64,000 nucleotides of DNA. It comes from Roseicella sp. DB1501. GTDB lineage: Bacteria; Pseudomonadota; Alphaproteobacteria; Acetobacterales; Acetobacteraceae. Location: contig NZ_JABFHG010000006.1 in the NCBI RefSeq assembly GCF_013112485.1, positions 310,001 through 374,000 on the forward strand, read 5' to 3'. Under the pieces are notes generated by a model. That model saw nothing but the letters and a program-made list of their open reading frames with translations. It searched no databases and was not told where the DNA came from. Shown here piece by piece: positions 50,553 through 60,380 of this stretch; positions within the stretch are counted from its first letter, which is position 1, and every line of letters begins with the position of its first letter. The position numbers and the translations under genes were made by a program.

Positions 50553-50655
50553 CAGCGGATTGCGTTCAAGAATAGGCGCTGTTCCGCTGTCGTTCCTTGT
50601 TTTCAGCGCGGATTCACGCGTCCGGGCGTTCACGCCCTGCCGCGATCCGCTCTAC
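50553..50655 (+). repeat. Dispersed ~105-bp intergenic repeat, copy 3
   Basis: It starts CAGCGGATTGCGTTCAAG and ends CGATCCGCTCTA. It supplies the TAG stop (50652-50654) of the convergent signal-peptide protein gene, as copy 2 does for the SDR gene. Confidence 0.75.
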
Positions 50656-51149
50656 CGCGCCGCCTCGATGGCGCGCTCGGCGCCGGCGGTCGCGCGCACC
50701 GCCGCCTGGAACTGTCCGCCATGCAGGTCGCGCTGCGCGACGATGAGGTGCCGCATCGCCGAGGCCGGCATGGCATCGCCGGCCGCGCTCGCATTCTGCA
50801 GGGCGGTCCGCGCCTGTTGCAGGTCGAGGCTCGCCTGCTGCCGGTCGCGCGCGGCGATCTCGCCCTCGGCGTGACGCAGCAGCTGCTCCGCGTCCTGCAA
50901 CACCGCATGCCGCGTATCGACCGGCACCATGGGCGCGGCGGGCGTGGACGAGGCAGCCGAGGCGGGCGCCGGCACCTGGGCCGATGCCGGCTGCGCCTGC
51001 ATGTAGGGCTTCATCTCGGGATTGTCGGCCTCCGACCGCTGCCATTGCGGCCCAGTGCGCCCGAGGCCGGGTATGGCGGTATCATCGGCGAAGGCGGGGC
51101 CGGCGGCGAGCAGCAGGACGGTGGCGATCGTCAACCTCGGGATGCGCAT
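50652..51149 (-). CDS. Exported protein of unknown function
   Basis: A 165-residue protein with a signal peptide (LTIATVLLLAAGPAFA, cleavage near residue 21), an Ala/Pro linker and a helical C-terminal part (LRHAEGEIAARDRQQASLDL, AERAIEAAR) like a small TPR/coiled-coil periplasmic protein. GGAGGATCG precedes the ATG. The family is not recognised. Confidence 0.7.
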   Translation of the reverse strand: MRIPRLTIATVLLLAAGPAFADDTAIPGLGRTGPQWQRSEADNPEMKPYMQAQPASAQVPAPASAASSTPAAPMVPVDTRHAVLQDAEQLLRHAEGEIAARDRQQASLDLQQARTALQNASAAGDAMPASAMRHLIVAQRDLHGGQFQAAVRATAGAERAIEAAR

Positions 51150-51315
51150 GGGTCGATCCTCCTCGACGGAGCGGCAGCGGCGACGGATGGGAGGCCGCGT
51201 TGCCGGCACCATTCATGCGCGCCTTGATCTGGCGACGGCACGGAGACGTCATGAAGGATCAGCCAGGATGCGACACGCGGCCGCAACACCGGGCGCCCGC
51301 GCTTCACGCGCCAGG

Positions 51316-52230
51316 CTACCGCCCGAGCAGCACCAGGACGACGCCCAGCATCACCACGACGACGCCGAGGATCTCGGCCGCGGCGGGTCGCTCCTTCAGG
51401 TAGAAGCGGCCGAAGAGCAGCGTGAAGACGATCTCCACCTGCCCGACCGCGCGCACCATCGCCACCGGCGCCAGCGCGAAGGCGGTGAACCAGCAGGCCG
51501 AGCCGCAGGCGGAGAGTGCGCCGACCTGGGCGCTGCTGCGCCAGGTGGTGAAGACGGCCCGCGCCTGATCCGGTTCCCGCGCCAGCAGCCAGCCGCCCTG
51601 CATGATGGTCTGCAGGATATTCGCCGTCACCAATGTCACCAGCGCGCGCAGGATCGGGTCCTCGCCCGGCAGCGCCTGGTTCGCCGCCTTGATGAGCACG
51701 CTGGTGAGCGCGAAGAAGAAGCCGGAGGAAAGGCCGCAGAGCGCCGCGGGCTGCACCGTCGCCCGCAGCACCTCGCCGAAGTTGCGCCCCTTGCCGGCGA
51801 GGGAGAGCCACAGCACGCCAGCGACCCCGACGCCGATGCCGCACCAGGCGAGCGGCGAGATGCGCTCGCCGAGCAGCAGCAGCGCCAGGATCGCGCCCTG
51901 CACCGCCTCGGTCTTCGCATAGGCGGTGCCGACGGCGAAGCCGCGGAAGCCGAAGGACATGATGAGCAGGTTGGTGCCGAGGATCTGGCCGAGCCCGCCG
52001 GCCGCGGCGAGCAGCAGGAAGATGCCGGAGACCGGCGGCAGCGCGCCGCCGAAGGCGAGCAGATAGAGCAGCAGCAGCAGGGCGCCGACCGGCACGCCGT
52101 AGAGGTAGCGCACCACCGCCGCGGCATTGACCGAAAGCTGACCGCGCAGCTTCTGCTGCATGGCGGTGCGCCAGGTCTGGAACAGCGCGGCGGCCAGGGT
52201 CACCGGCAGCCAGAGAGGCGAGAGGATCAT
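51316..52230 (-). CDS. EamA/DMT-family transporter
   Basis: A 304-residue protein with about ten hydrophobic segments and the internal two-repeat plan of EamA transporters: YAKTEAVQGAILALLLLGER in the first half, VGQVEIVFTLLFGRFYLKER in the second. It exports or imports small metabolites across the inner membrane; substrate unknown. Confidence 0.85.
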   Translation of the reverse strand: MILSPLWLPVTLAAALFQTWRTAMQQKLRGQLSVNAAAVVRYLYGVPVGALLLLLYLLAFGGALPPVSGIFLLLAAAGGLGQILGTNLLIMSFGFRGFAVGTAYAKTEAVQGAILALLLLGERISPLAWCGIGVGVAGVLWLSLAGKGRNFGEVLRATVQPAALCGLSSGFFFALTSVLIKAANQALPGEDPILRALVTLVTANILQTIMQGGWLLAREPDQARAVFTTWRSSAQVGALSACGSACWFTAFALAPVAMVRAVGQVEIVFTLLFGRFYLKERPAAAEILGVVVVMLGVVLVLLGR

Positions 52231-52306
52231 CCGACCGACAGGCTGCGGGGCGCCCGGCGCCCCGTCAATGCCGGGCCGTCAGGCGACGAAGCTCGCATAC
52301 CGTGGA

Positions 52307-53284
52307 TCATCCAAGATCGAGCTGCAGCCCCTCGGCGCGGATCACGCCGCGCCATTTCTCCGTCTCGCTGCGGACCCAGGTGGCGAACTCCTCCGGCGAG
52401 AGGCGCAGCGGCACGCCGCCGAGCTGGGCGAAGCGCTGCTGCATCTCCGGCTCCTCGAGCATGGCGTTGATCTCGCCGTTCACAGCCTGCACGATCGCGG
52501 GCGGCAGGCCGGCCGGCGCGAACAGCCCGAACCAGGTGTTCACCTCGAACCGGGCCAGCTCCGGCATCGTCTCCCGCACCGCCGGCACATCCGGAAGCTG
52601 CGCATTGCGCTCGGCGCTGGTCACCGCGAGCGCCCGCACCCGGCCGCTGCGGATATGCTCGATCACGCCGGTGAGGTTGTCGACCAGGAAGCCGATATTG
52701 CCGGCCAGCAGCTCGGTCTGCGCCGGCGCCGAGCCGCGGAAGGGCACATGGATCGCCTGCGCCTTCAGCAGCTGCAGCAGCCAGACCGGCGTCAGATGCG
52801 TCGATTGCCCGACGCCGGTGGAGGCGTAGCTGACGCGGCCCGGCTCGGCCCGCAGCCAGGCGGCGAACTCGGCCATGTTGCGCACCGGCCTGTCGGCATT
52901 CACCACCAGCACGTTCGGCCCGCGGATCTGCCCGGCGACCGGCAGCAGCTGCTCGGGCCTGTAGGGCAGATCGCGGAACAGCGAATAGGCGATGGCCTGC
53001 GGCCCGATATTGCCCGAGAGCAGCGTGGTGCCGTCCGGCTTCGACCGCACCGCCTCGAGCGTGCCGATGGTGCCGCCCGCGCCGGCGCGGTTCTCCACCA
53101 CCACGGGCAGGCCCCAGCGCGCCTGCAGGTGCTGTGCGCAGAACCGCCCCATGATGTCCGTGGTGCCGCCGGCCGCCGCCGGCACGATGATCCGCACCTG
53201 CTGCGCCGGTCGCCAGCCCTGCGCCCGCGCCGGCGCGGCGAGCAGCAGCGCCGGCGCGGCAAGCGAGAGGCGGCGGCGCATCAT
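52307..53284 (-). CDS. Bug-type receptor, tandem copy 2
   Basis: A 325-residue periplasmic receptor with an Ala/Leu signal peptide. Motifs: RIIVPAAAGGTTDIMGRFCA, VVVENRAGAGGTIGTLEAVR, SGNIGPQAIAYSLFRDLPYR. It is closely similar to its upstream neighbour along the whole length (including GNIGPQAI and VNTWFG), so the pair arose by tandem duplication. It overlaps that gene's stop by ATGA; GGAGGTCGG serves as ribosome site. Confidence 0.9.
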   Translation of the reverse strand: MMRRRLSLAAPALLLAAPARAQGWRPAQQVRIIVPAAAGGTTDIMGRFCAQHLQARWGLPVVVENRAGAGGTIGTLEAVRSKPDGTTLLSGNIGPQAIAYSLFRDLPYRPEQLLPVAGQIRGPNVLVVNADRPVRNMAEFAAWLRAEPGRVSYASTGVGQSTHLTPVWLLQLLKAQAIHVPFRGSAPAQTELLAGNIGFLVDNLTGVIEHIRSGRVRALAVTSAERNAQLPDVPAVRETMPELARFEVNTWFGLFAPAGLPPAIVQAVNGEINAMLEEPEMQQRFAQLGGVPLRLSPEEFATWVRSETEKWRGVIRAEGLQLDLG

Positions 53285-54273
53285 CCGACCTCCAGCTGCA
53301 GCCCCTCCTTGCGGATCACCACGCCCCATTTCTCGATCTCGCCGTTGACGAAGGCGGCGAACTGGTCGGTGGTGCCGTAGAGCGAGACGCCGCCCATCTC
53401 GCGCCAGCGCGCCTTCACCTCCTCGGTTTCGTGCCAGCTCTTCATCGCGGCGTTCAGGCTCTCCGCCACCGGTCGCGGCGTCGCCGCCGGCAGGAAGATG
53501 CCGAACCAGGTGTTGACGTCGAAGCTCGCCAGCTCCGGCATCGTCTCCCGCGCCGCGGGGATGTCGGGAAGCTGGTGGTTGCGGTCGGCGCTGCTCACCG
53601 CCAGCGCGCGGACCCGGCCGGCGCGGATCTGGGTGATGCCGCTGGTCAGGTTGTCCCACATGTACTGGATGTTGCCGGCGACCAGCTCCATCGCCGCCGG
53701 GCCGGCGCCACGGAAGGGCACGTGGATCGCCTCCGTCCCCGTCGCCTGGTTGAACCAGACGCCGGTGAGATGCGGGCTCTGCCCGACGCCGGGCGAGCCG
53801 TAGCTCAGCTTGCCGGGATTCTTCCGCAGATGGGCGACAAGCTCCGGCAGGGTATTGGCCGGAATCGAGGGATGCACGACGAGCACGTTCGGCCCGCGCA
53901 CGGTGCCGCAGACCGGCAGCAGCGCGTCGCGCCCATAGGGCAGGTTGCGGAAGAGCGAGAGGCCGATCGCCTGCGGCCCGATATTGCCAAGCAGCAGGGT
54001 CAGCCCGTCGGGCGCCGCCCGCACCACCTCGGCGGTGCCGATCACGCCGCCGGCGCCGGAGCGGTTCTCGACCACGCAGTTCTGCCCGTAATGCGCCTGC
54101 AGATAGGGTGCGAGCAGCCGGGCGCTGATATCGGCGGTGCCGCCGGGCGCCGCCGGCACGACGATGCGGATGGGCTGGCTCGGCCGCCAGTCCTGCGCCC
54201 GGGCGGCGCCGGGCGCGAGGAAGGGCAGAGCGAGCGGCGAGAGCAGCGCGGCACGGCGCGGCAGGCGAAGCAT
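53281..54273 (-). CDS. Bug-type receptor, tandem copy 1
   Basis: A 330-residue periplasmic receptor with leader RAALLSPLALPFLAPGAARA. Motifs: IRIVVPAAPGGTADISARLL, VVENRSGAGGVIGTAEVVRA, GNIGPQAIGLSLFRNLPYGR. It is translated just ahead of the second copy. No permease genes are nearby, so both are orphan receptors. Confidence 0.9.
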   Translation of the reverse strand: MLRLPRRAALLSPLALPFLAPGAARAQDWRPSQPIRIVVPAAPGGTADISARLLAPYLQAHYGQNCVVENRSGAGGVIGTAEVVRAAPDGLTLLLGNIGPQAIGLSLFRNLPYGRDALLPVCGTVRGPNVLVVHPSIPANTLPELVAHLRKNPGKLSYGSPGVGQSPHLTGVWFNQATGTEAIHVPFRGAGPAAMELVAGNIQYMWDNLTSGITQIRAGRVRALAVSSADRNHQLPDIPAARETMPELASFDVNTWFGIFLPAATPRPVAESLNAAMKSWHETEEVKARWREMGGVSLYGTTDQFAAFVNGEIEKWGVVIRKEGLQLEVG

Positions 54274-54469
54274 GGACGGTTTCCCTCATCTTTCGACAGG
54301 CCGGGCCGGCTGGGATCCGGCCGGCCCGGGACCGGCCATCTCGGGCCGGCATCATCGGCGCACCATGCCGGTCCCGGGGCGCGCAGGAAAGAGTGCCCGT
54401 CCCGGCCCCGCAACAGGCCACGCCCTGGCGCGGCCCGCCGCCGCGCGGACCTGTCCCCGTCGCGGCCCT

Positions 54470-55534
54470 CTATTGCGGCAGGATCTCGATGCGCCGCCGC
54501 GGCCCGTCCGACGTCGCGGCGGGTTGCGTCGCGCCGGGGCCGGTGACCGCGATCTCCTCGCGCCCGACCCCCAGGCGCTCGAGCTCGGTGCAGACCGCCT
54601 CGAGCCGCTGCCGCATCAGGCGCTCCCGCGCCTCCGGCGTCGCCGCCCGGTCCGCGCTGCCCCGCACCGCGATGCGGGCGAGGCGATAGGGGCCGCCCTG
54701 CCGCGCCGCCTCGGCCAGGATGCGGCGGCTGCGGTCGCTGAGCTCGCTGCGGTCCCAGTCGAAATGCACCAGGTAGAGCCGCACCGGCTCCGGCGCGGTC
54801 GCCGCCTCCTGCGGCCCGGCCGCCTCGGCCGCCGACCGGCCGAAGGCGTAGCGCAGGCCGATCAGCAGCGTGTGGTTGCGGTTGGCGAACTGACCCGTGC
54901 CCTGGCTGAGCAGCTGGCCGCCGGCCCCCTCGGCCCGGCCCTCGATCCGCGCGTCGCCGGCCGTGCCGAGGAAGCGGTATTCGGTGGCCAGGGCGAGGCC
55001 GGGCAGGGCCAGGATCGGCAGGGCCATGCCGGCGATCGCCTGGAAGGCCAGGCGGCCATCGACATCGTCGAAGACGCGCCGGCCCGGCCCTGGCCCGAGC
55101 GGGGTCACGGCGGCGCCGACCTGATGGAACTCCGTCCAGGCGATGCCGAGCCCGGCGCCGAGATAGGGCTGCAGCGGCTGGCCGCCGAGGGCACGCTCCG
55201 TGCCGATATAGAGATTGGCCATGCCGCCATAGGTCGAGACCGTGCCGCTGGCGGGCCGGGCGATGCCGTTCTCCCGGTAGCTGCCCTCGACCTCCAGCCG
55301 GAGGCCGTTGCCGGACCCCCAGCCAAGGCTGAGCAGGCCGGCCGGGCCGGTCTCCGTGTGCAGCCGCATCGCCTGCGGCCCGGCGCTTTCATGGAAATTG
55401 GCGGCGATCCCGGCGCCGAGATAGAGGCCCTCGACCGGCTGCGCCGTGGCCGCGCCGGCGCCGAGCGCCACCACCGCCATCGCCATCCCTCTGCTGCATC
55501 CCGACACGGAGCCTCTCCCGGCTGGCCGCGGCAC
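54470..55534 (-). CDS. OmpA-family outer-membrane protein
   Basis: A 354-residue protein with a signal peptide (MAVVALGAGAATAQ), an N-terminal beta-barrel with alternating aromatic strands (GLYLGAGIAANFHESA, LQPYLGAGLGIAWTEF, HTLLIGLRYAFGRS) and a C-terminal OmpA domain (VRLYLVHFDWDRSELSDRSR, VRGSADRAATPEARERLMRQ). The periplasmic domain of this family binds peptidoglycan. It is single-gene, likely structural. Confidence 0.87.
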   Translation of the reverse strand: MPRPAGRGSVSGCSRGMAMAVVALGAGAATAQPVEGLYLGAGIAANFHESAGPQAMRLHTETGPAGLLSLGWGSGNGLRLEVEGSYRENGIARPASGTVSTYGGMANLYIGTERALGGQPLQPYLGAGLGIAWTEFHQVGAAVTPLGPGPGRRVFDDVDGRLAFQAIAGMALPILALPGLALATEYRFLGTAGDARIEGRAEGAGGQLLSQGTGQFANRNHTLLIGLRYAFGRSAAEAAGPQEAATAPEPVRLYLVHFDWDRSELSDRSRRILAEAARQGGPYRLARIAVRGSADRAATPEARERLMRQRLEAVCTELERLGVGREEIAVTGPGATQPAATSDGPRRRIEILPQ

Positions 55535-55644
55535 GACCAGCGGATGTTCCTATCACGGAACGGAGACGGGCTCCCGCATTTTCATTCTGAGTTCGACCTG
55601 AATGGTCCCGCCTGTTGCATGCCCGTAACAGGACGGGACTAGGC

Positions 55645-56715
55645 TCAGGCGGTGACCAGCCCGAGCCCGTTCAGCCCGCCCAGCGTTTCCGGCCAGCGGC
55701 GCGCCTCGGCCGATTGCAGCAGGATCCGCGCCCAGGCCACCCAGCCGGACCAGGCGATGCGCTTGTCCCAGGCGACGCCCCAATCCTGCAGCAGGACGAG
55801 CCCGGCCCGGGCATGGCCTTCCGCCATGTCCCAATCCCCGGCGAGCAGGCCGAGCTGCGCCAGCATCAGCCGCGGCTCGCCGACATGCGGGTTGTGCTGG
55901 ATGCAGGCCGAGAGCGCCCGGTGGGTCGGGCCGAGCCCGGCCATGGGCAGTCCGCGCGTCACCGCCTGCCAGTAGAGGGTGACGGCCGCCATCTCCTCCT
56001 CCGGCTCCAGCACCGCCGTGCAGCGGGCGAAGACCGGCGGCACCGGCAATCCCCAGTCCTCGGGCAGGTCGGAAAGCAGGCGAGCGAGACGCGAAAGCAG
56101 CGAAAGCGCCGTCGCGGTCGGCTTCAGGGGCCCCGGCCAGAGCGAGGCCGCCCAATTCTCCCGGATCGGCCGCGGCTTCGCCGCGGGAAAGCCGGCGAAG
56201 ATCTCGTCCTGCCAGGAATGCCACTGCTCGGCGATATCGGCGATCGTGGCGATGGCGAAGACCGCGACGTCGCGCCCGGAGAGGATGACCGGCGGCGCCC
56301 CGTCGCGCTCCAGCGCCATCCCCTCCTCCGGCAGCGCCTCGGCCGCGAGCAGCCGCCGGGTGAAGAGGCTGCGGGGCATGGTGCAGAACAGGTGGATCAG
56401 TCGCTCCGCCTCCGCGCCGAGCGCCTCAGCCAGCTCGGCACGGTTGCCGGCGCCGTCGAAGAGCTTCAGGTCGACGTATTCGTTGGAATAGACGCTGTGG
56501 AACAGGCCGAGCAGCCGCACCTCGCGCGGCTGGTCCCAGAGCGTCAGCGTGCGGCAGACGCCGAGCAGATGGTCCTTGAAGGTGCCGGCCTTGTGCCAGT
56601 CCTCGCCGGCGCTGCGACTGAAGAGCAGGTGCAGCAGCCCGGGCAGCTCCGGATCGACGGCGGCCCAGTCATCGGCGAGCAACGCCCGCAGCCTGGGATG
56701 CAGGGGCTCAGCCAT
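55645..56715 (-). CDS. DUF6817 domain protein
   Basis: A 356-residue protein. The N-terminal 180 residues contain [20 protein letters not shown] and [20 protein letters not shown], the His-rich DUF6817 pattern that resembles HD or inositol-oxygenase-like metal domains. The rest is helical and TPR-like ([20 protein letters not shown]). Function unknown. It is divergent from hemA. Confidence 0.75.
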   Translation of the reverse strand: MAEPLHPRLRALLADDWAAVDPELPGLLHLLFSRSAGEDWHKAGTFKDHLLGVCRTLTLWDQPREVRLLGLFHSVYSNEYVDLKLFDGAGNRAELAEALGAEAERLIHLFCTMPRSLFTRRLLAAEALPEEGMALERDGAPPVILSGRDVAVFAIATIADIAEQWHSWQDEIFAGFPAAKPRPIRENWAASLWPGPLKPTATALSLLSRLARLLSDLPEDWGLPVPPVFARCTAVLEPEEEMAAVTLYWQAVTRGLPMAGLGPTHRALSACIQHNPHVGEPRLMLAQLGLLAGDWDMAEGHARAGLVLLQDWGVAWDKRIAWSGWVAWARILLQSAEARRWPETLGGLNGLGLVTA

Positions 56716-56953
56716 GGCGCCGCGCCTCCGATGGAATGCAGCCGGCGGGGCCGACGATGCGCATCAGTCCGTCTCCTCGGCCCGATCGCGCCGTTCGGCA
56801 TCGGGACCGCCGGAGCATGCGCGTGCCAGGACTGGCCGGCAATTCCCGGCGCCCCGCGCGCCCGCCGCAGTGCTGGATTGCAATCGTTTCATCGGCTTCA
56901 GGTCGGAAACGGCGCTTCGCCGCGGCCGGCGGAGTGCTACACACCGCCCCGCC

Positions 56954-58180
56954 ATGCAGACCCGTGCCGCCCTCCTTGCCCATTGCCGCGACAGGCTCGG
57001 CGCCATGCGCCGGGAAGGCCGCTACCGCGAATTCGCCCAGCTCGAGAAGCTTTCGGGCCGCTTCCCGGTCTATCGCTGGCACAGCGCGCAGGGGCCGCGC
57101 GAGGTGACGGTCTGGTCCTCCAACGATTATCTCGGCATGGGCAACCACCCGGCGGTGCGCGAGGCGGCGTCCCGCGCCGCCGCCGAGCACGGCGCCGGCG
57201 CCGGCGGCACCCGCAACATCTCCGGCACCTCGCCGCTGCATGCGGCGCTGGAGGCCGAGCTCGCCGCGCTGCACGGCAAGTCCGGCGCCCTGCTCTTCGG
57301 CTCCGGCTACATCGCCAACGACGCCGCGATCTCGGCGGTGCTGGAGGCGCTGCCCGGCTTCTGGGTCTTCTCCGACGCTAAGAACCACGCCTCGATGATC
57401 GCCGGCATGCGCCACGCCAAGGGCGCGACCCGCGTCATCTGGCAGCACAACGACCTCGCCGATCTGGAAGCCAAGCTCGCCGCCGCGCCGGCCGGGGTGC
57501 CGAAGCTCGTCGCCTTCGAGAGCGTCTATTCCATGGATGGCGACATCGCCCCGATCGGCGCCATCTGCGACCTCGCCGAGCGCCACGGCGCCATCACCTA
57601 TCTGGACGAGGTGCATGCCGTCGGCCTCTACGGCGCCGGCGGCGGCGGCATCAGCGAGCGCGACGGCGTCGCGGCGCGGGTCGACCTGATCGAGGGCACG
57701 CTGGCCAAGGGCTTCGGCGTCTTCGGCGGCTATGTCGCGGGCGAGGCCGAGCTGGTCGACTTCATCCGCAGCGTCGCCGGCGGGCTGATCTTCACCACCG
57801 CCCTGCCGCCGGCCGTCGCCGCCGCCGCGCTGGCCAGCGTCCGCACGCTGCGGAGCGACCCCGCCCGGCGCGCGGCCCTGGCCGAGCGCGCCGCGGCGCT
57901 GAAGGCGGCGCTCGACGCCGCCGGCCTGCCGCGCATCCCGGGGCCGAGCCATATCGTCCCGGTCATGGTGGGCGAGGCGGCACTCTGCCGCGAGGTGGCA
58001 CGCCGGCTGCTGGAGGAGCACGGACTCTACGCCACGCCGATCAACTATCCAACCGTGCCGCGCGGCACCGAGCGCCTGCGGCTCTGCGCCACGCCCTTCC
58101 ACACCGACGCCATGATCGCCGAGCTGGTGCAGGCCCTGCGGGCCGTGCTGCCGCAGCGCCTGCCCGCTGCCGCGGCCTAG
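56954..58180 (+). CDS. hemA: 5-aminolevulinate synthase
   Basis: A 408-residue PLP enzyme that condenses glycine and succinyl-CoA to 5-aminolevulinate, the first step of tetrapyrrole synthesis in alphaproteobacteria. [39 protein letters not shown], the D218-E219 pair in [12 protein letters not shown] and the PLP lysine K252 in [13 protein letters not shown] are all present. The length is normal. It is followed by a TTCGAGTG hairpin. Confidence 0.95.
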   Translation: MQTRAALLAHCRDRLGAMRREGRYREFAQLEKLSGRFPVYRWHSAQGPREVTVWSSNDYLGMGNHPAVREAASRAAAEHGAGAGGTRNISGTSPLHAALEAELAALHGKSGALLFGSGYIANDAAISAVLEALPGFWVFSDAKNHASMIAGMRHAKGATRVIWQHNDLADLEAKLAAAPAGVPKLVAFESVYSMDGDIAPIGAICDLAERHGAITYLDEVHAVGLYGAGGGGISERDGVAARVDLIEGTLAKGFGVFGGYVAGEAELVDFIRSVAGGLIFTTALPPAVAAAALASVRTLRSDPARRAALAERAAALKAALDAAGLPRIPGPSHIVPVMVGEAALCREVARRLLEEHGLYATPINYPTVPRGTERLRLCATPFHTDAMIAELVQALRAVLPQRLPAAAA

Positions 58181-58191
58181 AGCAGGTCCCG

Positions 58192-58211
58192 TTCGAGTGT
58201 TTCCACTCGAA
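58192..58211. terminator. Perfect 8-bp hairpin after hemA
   Basis: TTCGAGTG and CACTCGAA pair around TTTC, 12 bp beyond the hemA TAG. It is followed by AAAAGC rather than T residues, so it may be a terminator or an intergenic repeat; the leading CTAGAGC resembles the ends of the dispersed repeat family. Confidence 0.5.
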
Positions 58212-58316
58212 AAAGCGGCTTTGCGGGGATCCCGGCGCCCCTTGGCCCGAGGACCGTCGCATCCTGCCGTGGCAGGGCGGTGAAGGCGGCGGCGCGGCAT
58301 CCGCCCCGGACGCCGC

Positions 58317-58724
58317 CTATTCCGCCTGCATGGCCCCGTCGCTCACCGTGACGCGGGAGATGCGGCAGGCCGCGAGGTCATGCATCTCGATCGCCCGGCC
58401 ATCCATCCAGACGACGCGCAGGCCGAAGCGGCCCTCGCCGGTGAAGCGCACCGGCAGGCTGGCGCCGGGGGCGAGGGTGGCCGGGGCGAGCTGGTCCGGA
58501 CCCCAGCCAGGAGCGCCCATCGGCGCCAGGTAGAATTGTTCGATCGCCTGGCTCGAGGCGTTGGCCAGCCGCGCCGTGCAGCCGCCACCGCTGCCGCAAC
58601 CGGCCAGCAGCGGCAGCAGGGTCAGGACGAAGGCGAGTCGCCGGCCTGCGGATTTGCCCGCCGCCGCGCGGCCGCAGGCCAAGGCGGCGAATTCCGTCGC
58701 CGGAATGCGCCGGGATTTGGTCAT
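58317..58724 (-). CDS. Small lipoprotein of unknown function
   Basis: A 135-residue protein whose lipobox LLAGCGSG (Cys near residue 43) marks a lipoprotein, after an unusually long N-terminal extension; a later start is possible. The mature part has FYLAPMGAPGWGPDQLAPAT and VRFTGEGRFGLRVVWMDGRA, a beta-rich domain with two conserved-looking Cys. The family is not recognised. Confidence 0.65.
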   Translation of the reverse strand: MTKSRRIPATEFAALACGRAAAGKSAGRRLAFVLTLLPLLAGCGSGGGCTARLANASSQAIEQFYLAPMGAPGWGPDQLAPATLAPGASLPVRFTGEGRFGLRVVWMDGRAIEMHDLAACRISRVTVSDGAMQAE

Positions 58725-58883
58725 GACGAGGACCTTGCCTGTGCTAGGGGCCTGTGTTCCGGGCATGGTCAGGCGGACCGGCCAGAGGGTCAATCGGCCA
58801 GCATGGATCATATCGGGCCGACGAGGCCGGTCCGCGCGGGATCAACGGGTGGGCGCGATCCGCCGGATCGCCTACCCCATCCC

Positions 58884-59093
58884 TCAGCCGCCGAGGCTGT
58901 CGGGCTCCGGCATCTCGCGGTTCGCCCGCACCTCGCCCGCGGCATCGGCGGTCTCGGCCCAGGTATCGGTGATCATCTCGCCGGTCGGCGGGATATCCGG
59001 GCCGTCCGCTGGCGGCCGGGCCGAGGCCGCCGACATCGAGGACGGCGCTGCGGCCGGTTGAGGCAGGCTCGGCGTCTGGTGCGGATCAGGCAT
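58884..59093 (-). CDS. 69-residue proline-rich small protein
   Basis: The frame from MPDPHQTPSLPQPAAAPSSM to EPDSLGG is low in complexity and acidic. It has a very good ribosome binding site (GGGAGGTG 5 bases before ATG), which is the main support for translation. No domain is recognised. Confidence 0.5.
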   Translation of the reverse strand: MPDPHQTPSLPQPAAAPSSMSAASARPPADGPDIPPTGEMITDTWAETADAAGEVRANREMPEPDSLGG

Positions 59094-59217
59094 CGGCACC
59101 TCCCGTTCGTGGTGTCCCATTGCAGGAAACGCCACACACCGGCGGTTGTTGCCCGCCGCGCGTCACGCCGCCGGCGAAGGCACCGGGCCGTTTCCCACAG
59201 CCGGTGGCTGCCGAGCC

Positions 59218-60216
59218 CTATCCGGCCGCCCCGCCGCGGCGGGCGGTGGAGCCGCGCAGCACGCAACACCCGCTCAGCATCACCTTGCGGACCGGCGCCC
59301 CGGGCGTGCGCAGCCGCTCGAAGAGCAGCGCCATCGCCATCCGCCCGATCTCGGCCAGGGGCTGCTCGATGACCGTCAGGCTGGGCTCCACCAGCCCGGT
59401 CCAGTCCTCGTTGTCGAAGCCGGCCAGGGCCAGGTCGGCCGGGATGCGCAGCCCCGCCGCGCGGGTCGCGCGCAGCACGCCCATCAGCAGCAGGGAATTG
59501 CTGACCATCACCGCCTCCGGCAACGGCCCCTCCTCCCGCAGTGCGGCGAAGCCCTGCTCGGCCGCCGCCACCTGCGGCAGCACGAAGCGCTCCCGCACCG
59601 GCAGGCCATGCCGCGCCATGGCGGCCCGGTAGCCCTCGGCGCGCTCGATGCCGGTGCCGCTGGTCCGGCCGAACAGGCCGGCGATGCGGCGATAGCCCTG
59701 CGCCACCAGATGGTCGACCAGCATGGCGCTGGCGGCGTGGTTGTCGAGCAGCACGCTGTCGAAGAGCCCGGGCGGCCCGGCGCGGTCGATCAGCACCACC
59801 GGCACCTCCGGCCGCTCCGTCGCCAGCCGCTCGGCAGTGACGCGGGTCGGCGCCAGGATCACGCCGGTGACCCGCTCCTCCTGCATCAGGCGGAGATAGA
59901 TCGCCTCGCGCGCCGGGTCCTCGCCGGTGTTGCAGAGGATGACGCGCAGCCCGGCCTGGTAGGCGGCCTCCTCCACCGCCCGGGCGAGGCCAGTGAAAAA
60001 GGGGTTGCCGATATCGGCGACGACCAAGCCGATGGTGCCGCTCTCCTGCGAGCGCAGCCGGCGGGCGGCGAGATTCGGCCGGTAGCCGGTGGCGCGCACC
60101 GCCTCCAGCACCTGGGCCCGCAGCGCCGCGCTGACCGGCCCCTTGCCGAGGGCGCGCGAGACGGTGGCCGGGGAGACGCCGGCGGCGCGGGCGACATCCT
60201 TGATGCTCGCCGTCAC
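59218..60216 (-). CDS. LacI-family regulator, probably of the fructose PTS operon
   Basis: A 332-residue LacI/GalR repressor. The N-terminal helix-turn-helix and hinge read SIKDVARAAGVSPATVSRAL and YRPNLAARRLRSQ; the periplasmic-binding-like ligand domain follows (IGLVVADIGNPFFTGLARAV, DLALAGFDNEDWTGLVEPSL). It is divergent from the fru operon with two operator-like palindromes in the spacer, so autoregulation plus control of fru genes by a fructose phosphate is likely (inference; FruR/Cra precedent). Confidence 0.88.
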   Translation of the reverse strand: MTASIKDVARAAGVSPATVSRALGKGPVSAALRAQVLEAVRATGYRPNLAARRLRSQESGTIGLVVADIGNPFFTGLARAVEEAAYQAGLRVILCNTGEDPAREAIYLRLMQEERVTGVILAPTRVTAERLATERPEVPVVLIDRAGPPGLFDSVLLDNHAASAMLVDHLVAQGYRRIAGLFGRTSGTGIERAEGYRAAMARHGLPVRERFVLPQVAAAEQGFAALREEGPLPEAVMVSNSLLLMGVLRATRAAGLRIPADLALAGFDNEDWTGLVEPSLTVIEQPLAEIGRMAMALLFERLRTPGAPVRKVMLSGCCVLRGSTARRGGAAG

Positions 60217-60293
60217 GCGGCGCGTCCCCGCGCGTTGCCCCCCGTAACGGGGCGCGGCGGACTGCGGAACCGCCGGCGGGACGGAAGGGGCTG

Positions 60294-60307
60294 TGAGATC
60301 GGTTTCA
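60294..60307. promoter_or_regulatory. LacI-type operator candidate O1
   Basis: TGAGATCGGTTTCA is an imperfect palindrome centred on CG, matching the second candidate at 12 of 14 positions. It lies 78 bp upstream of the regulator start and exactly 100 bp from O2. Confidence 0.55.
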
Positions 60308-60380
60308 CCATCTGATCCCTAGATAACCCCAGCCTTTTCTTGGCCTCAAGCCCGTTCCCAACTATGACCAGCGAAATTCT

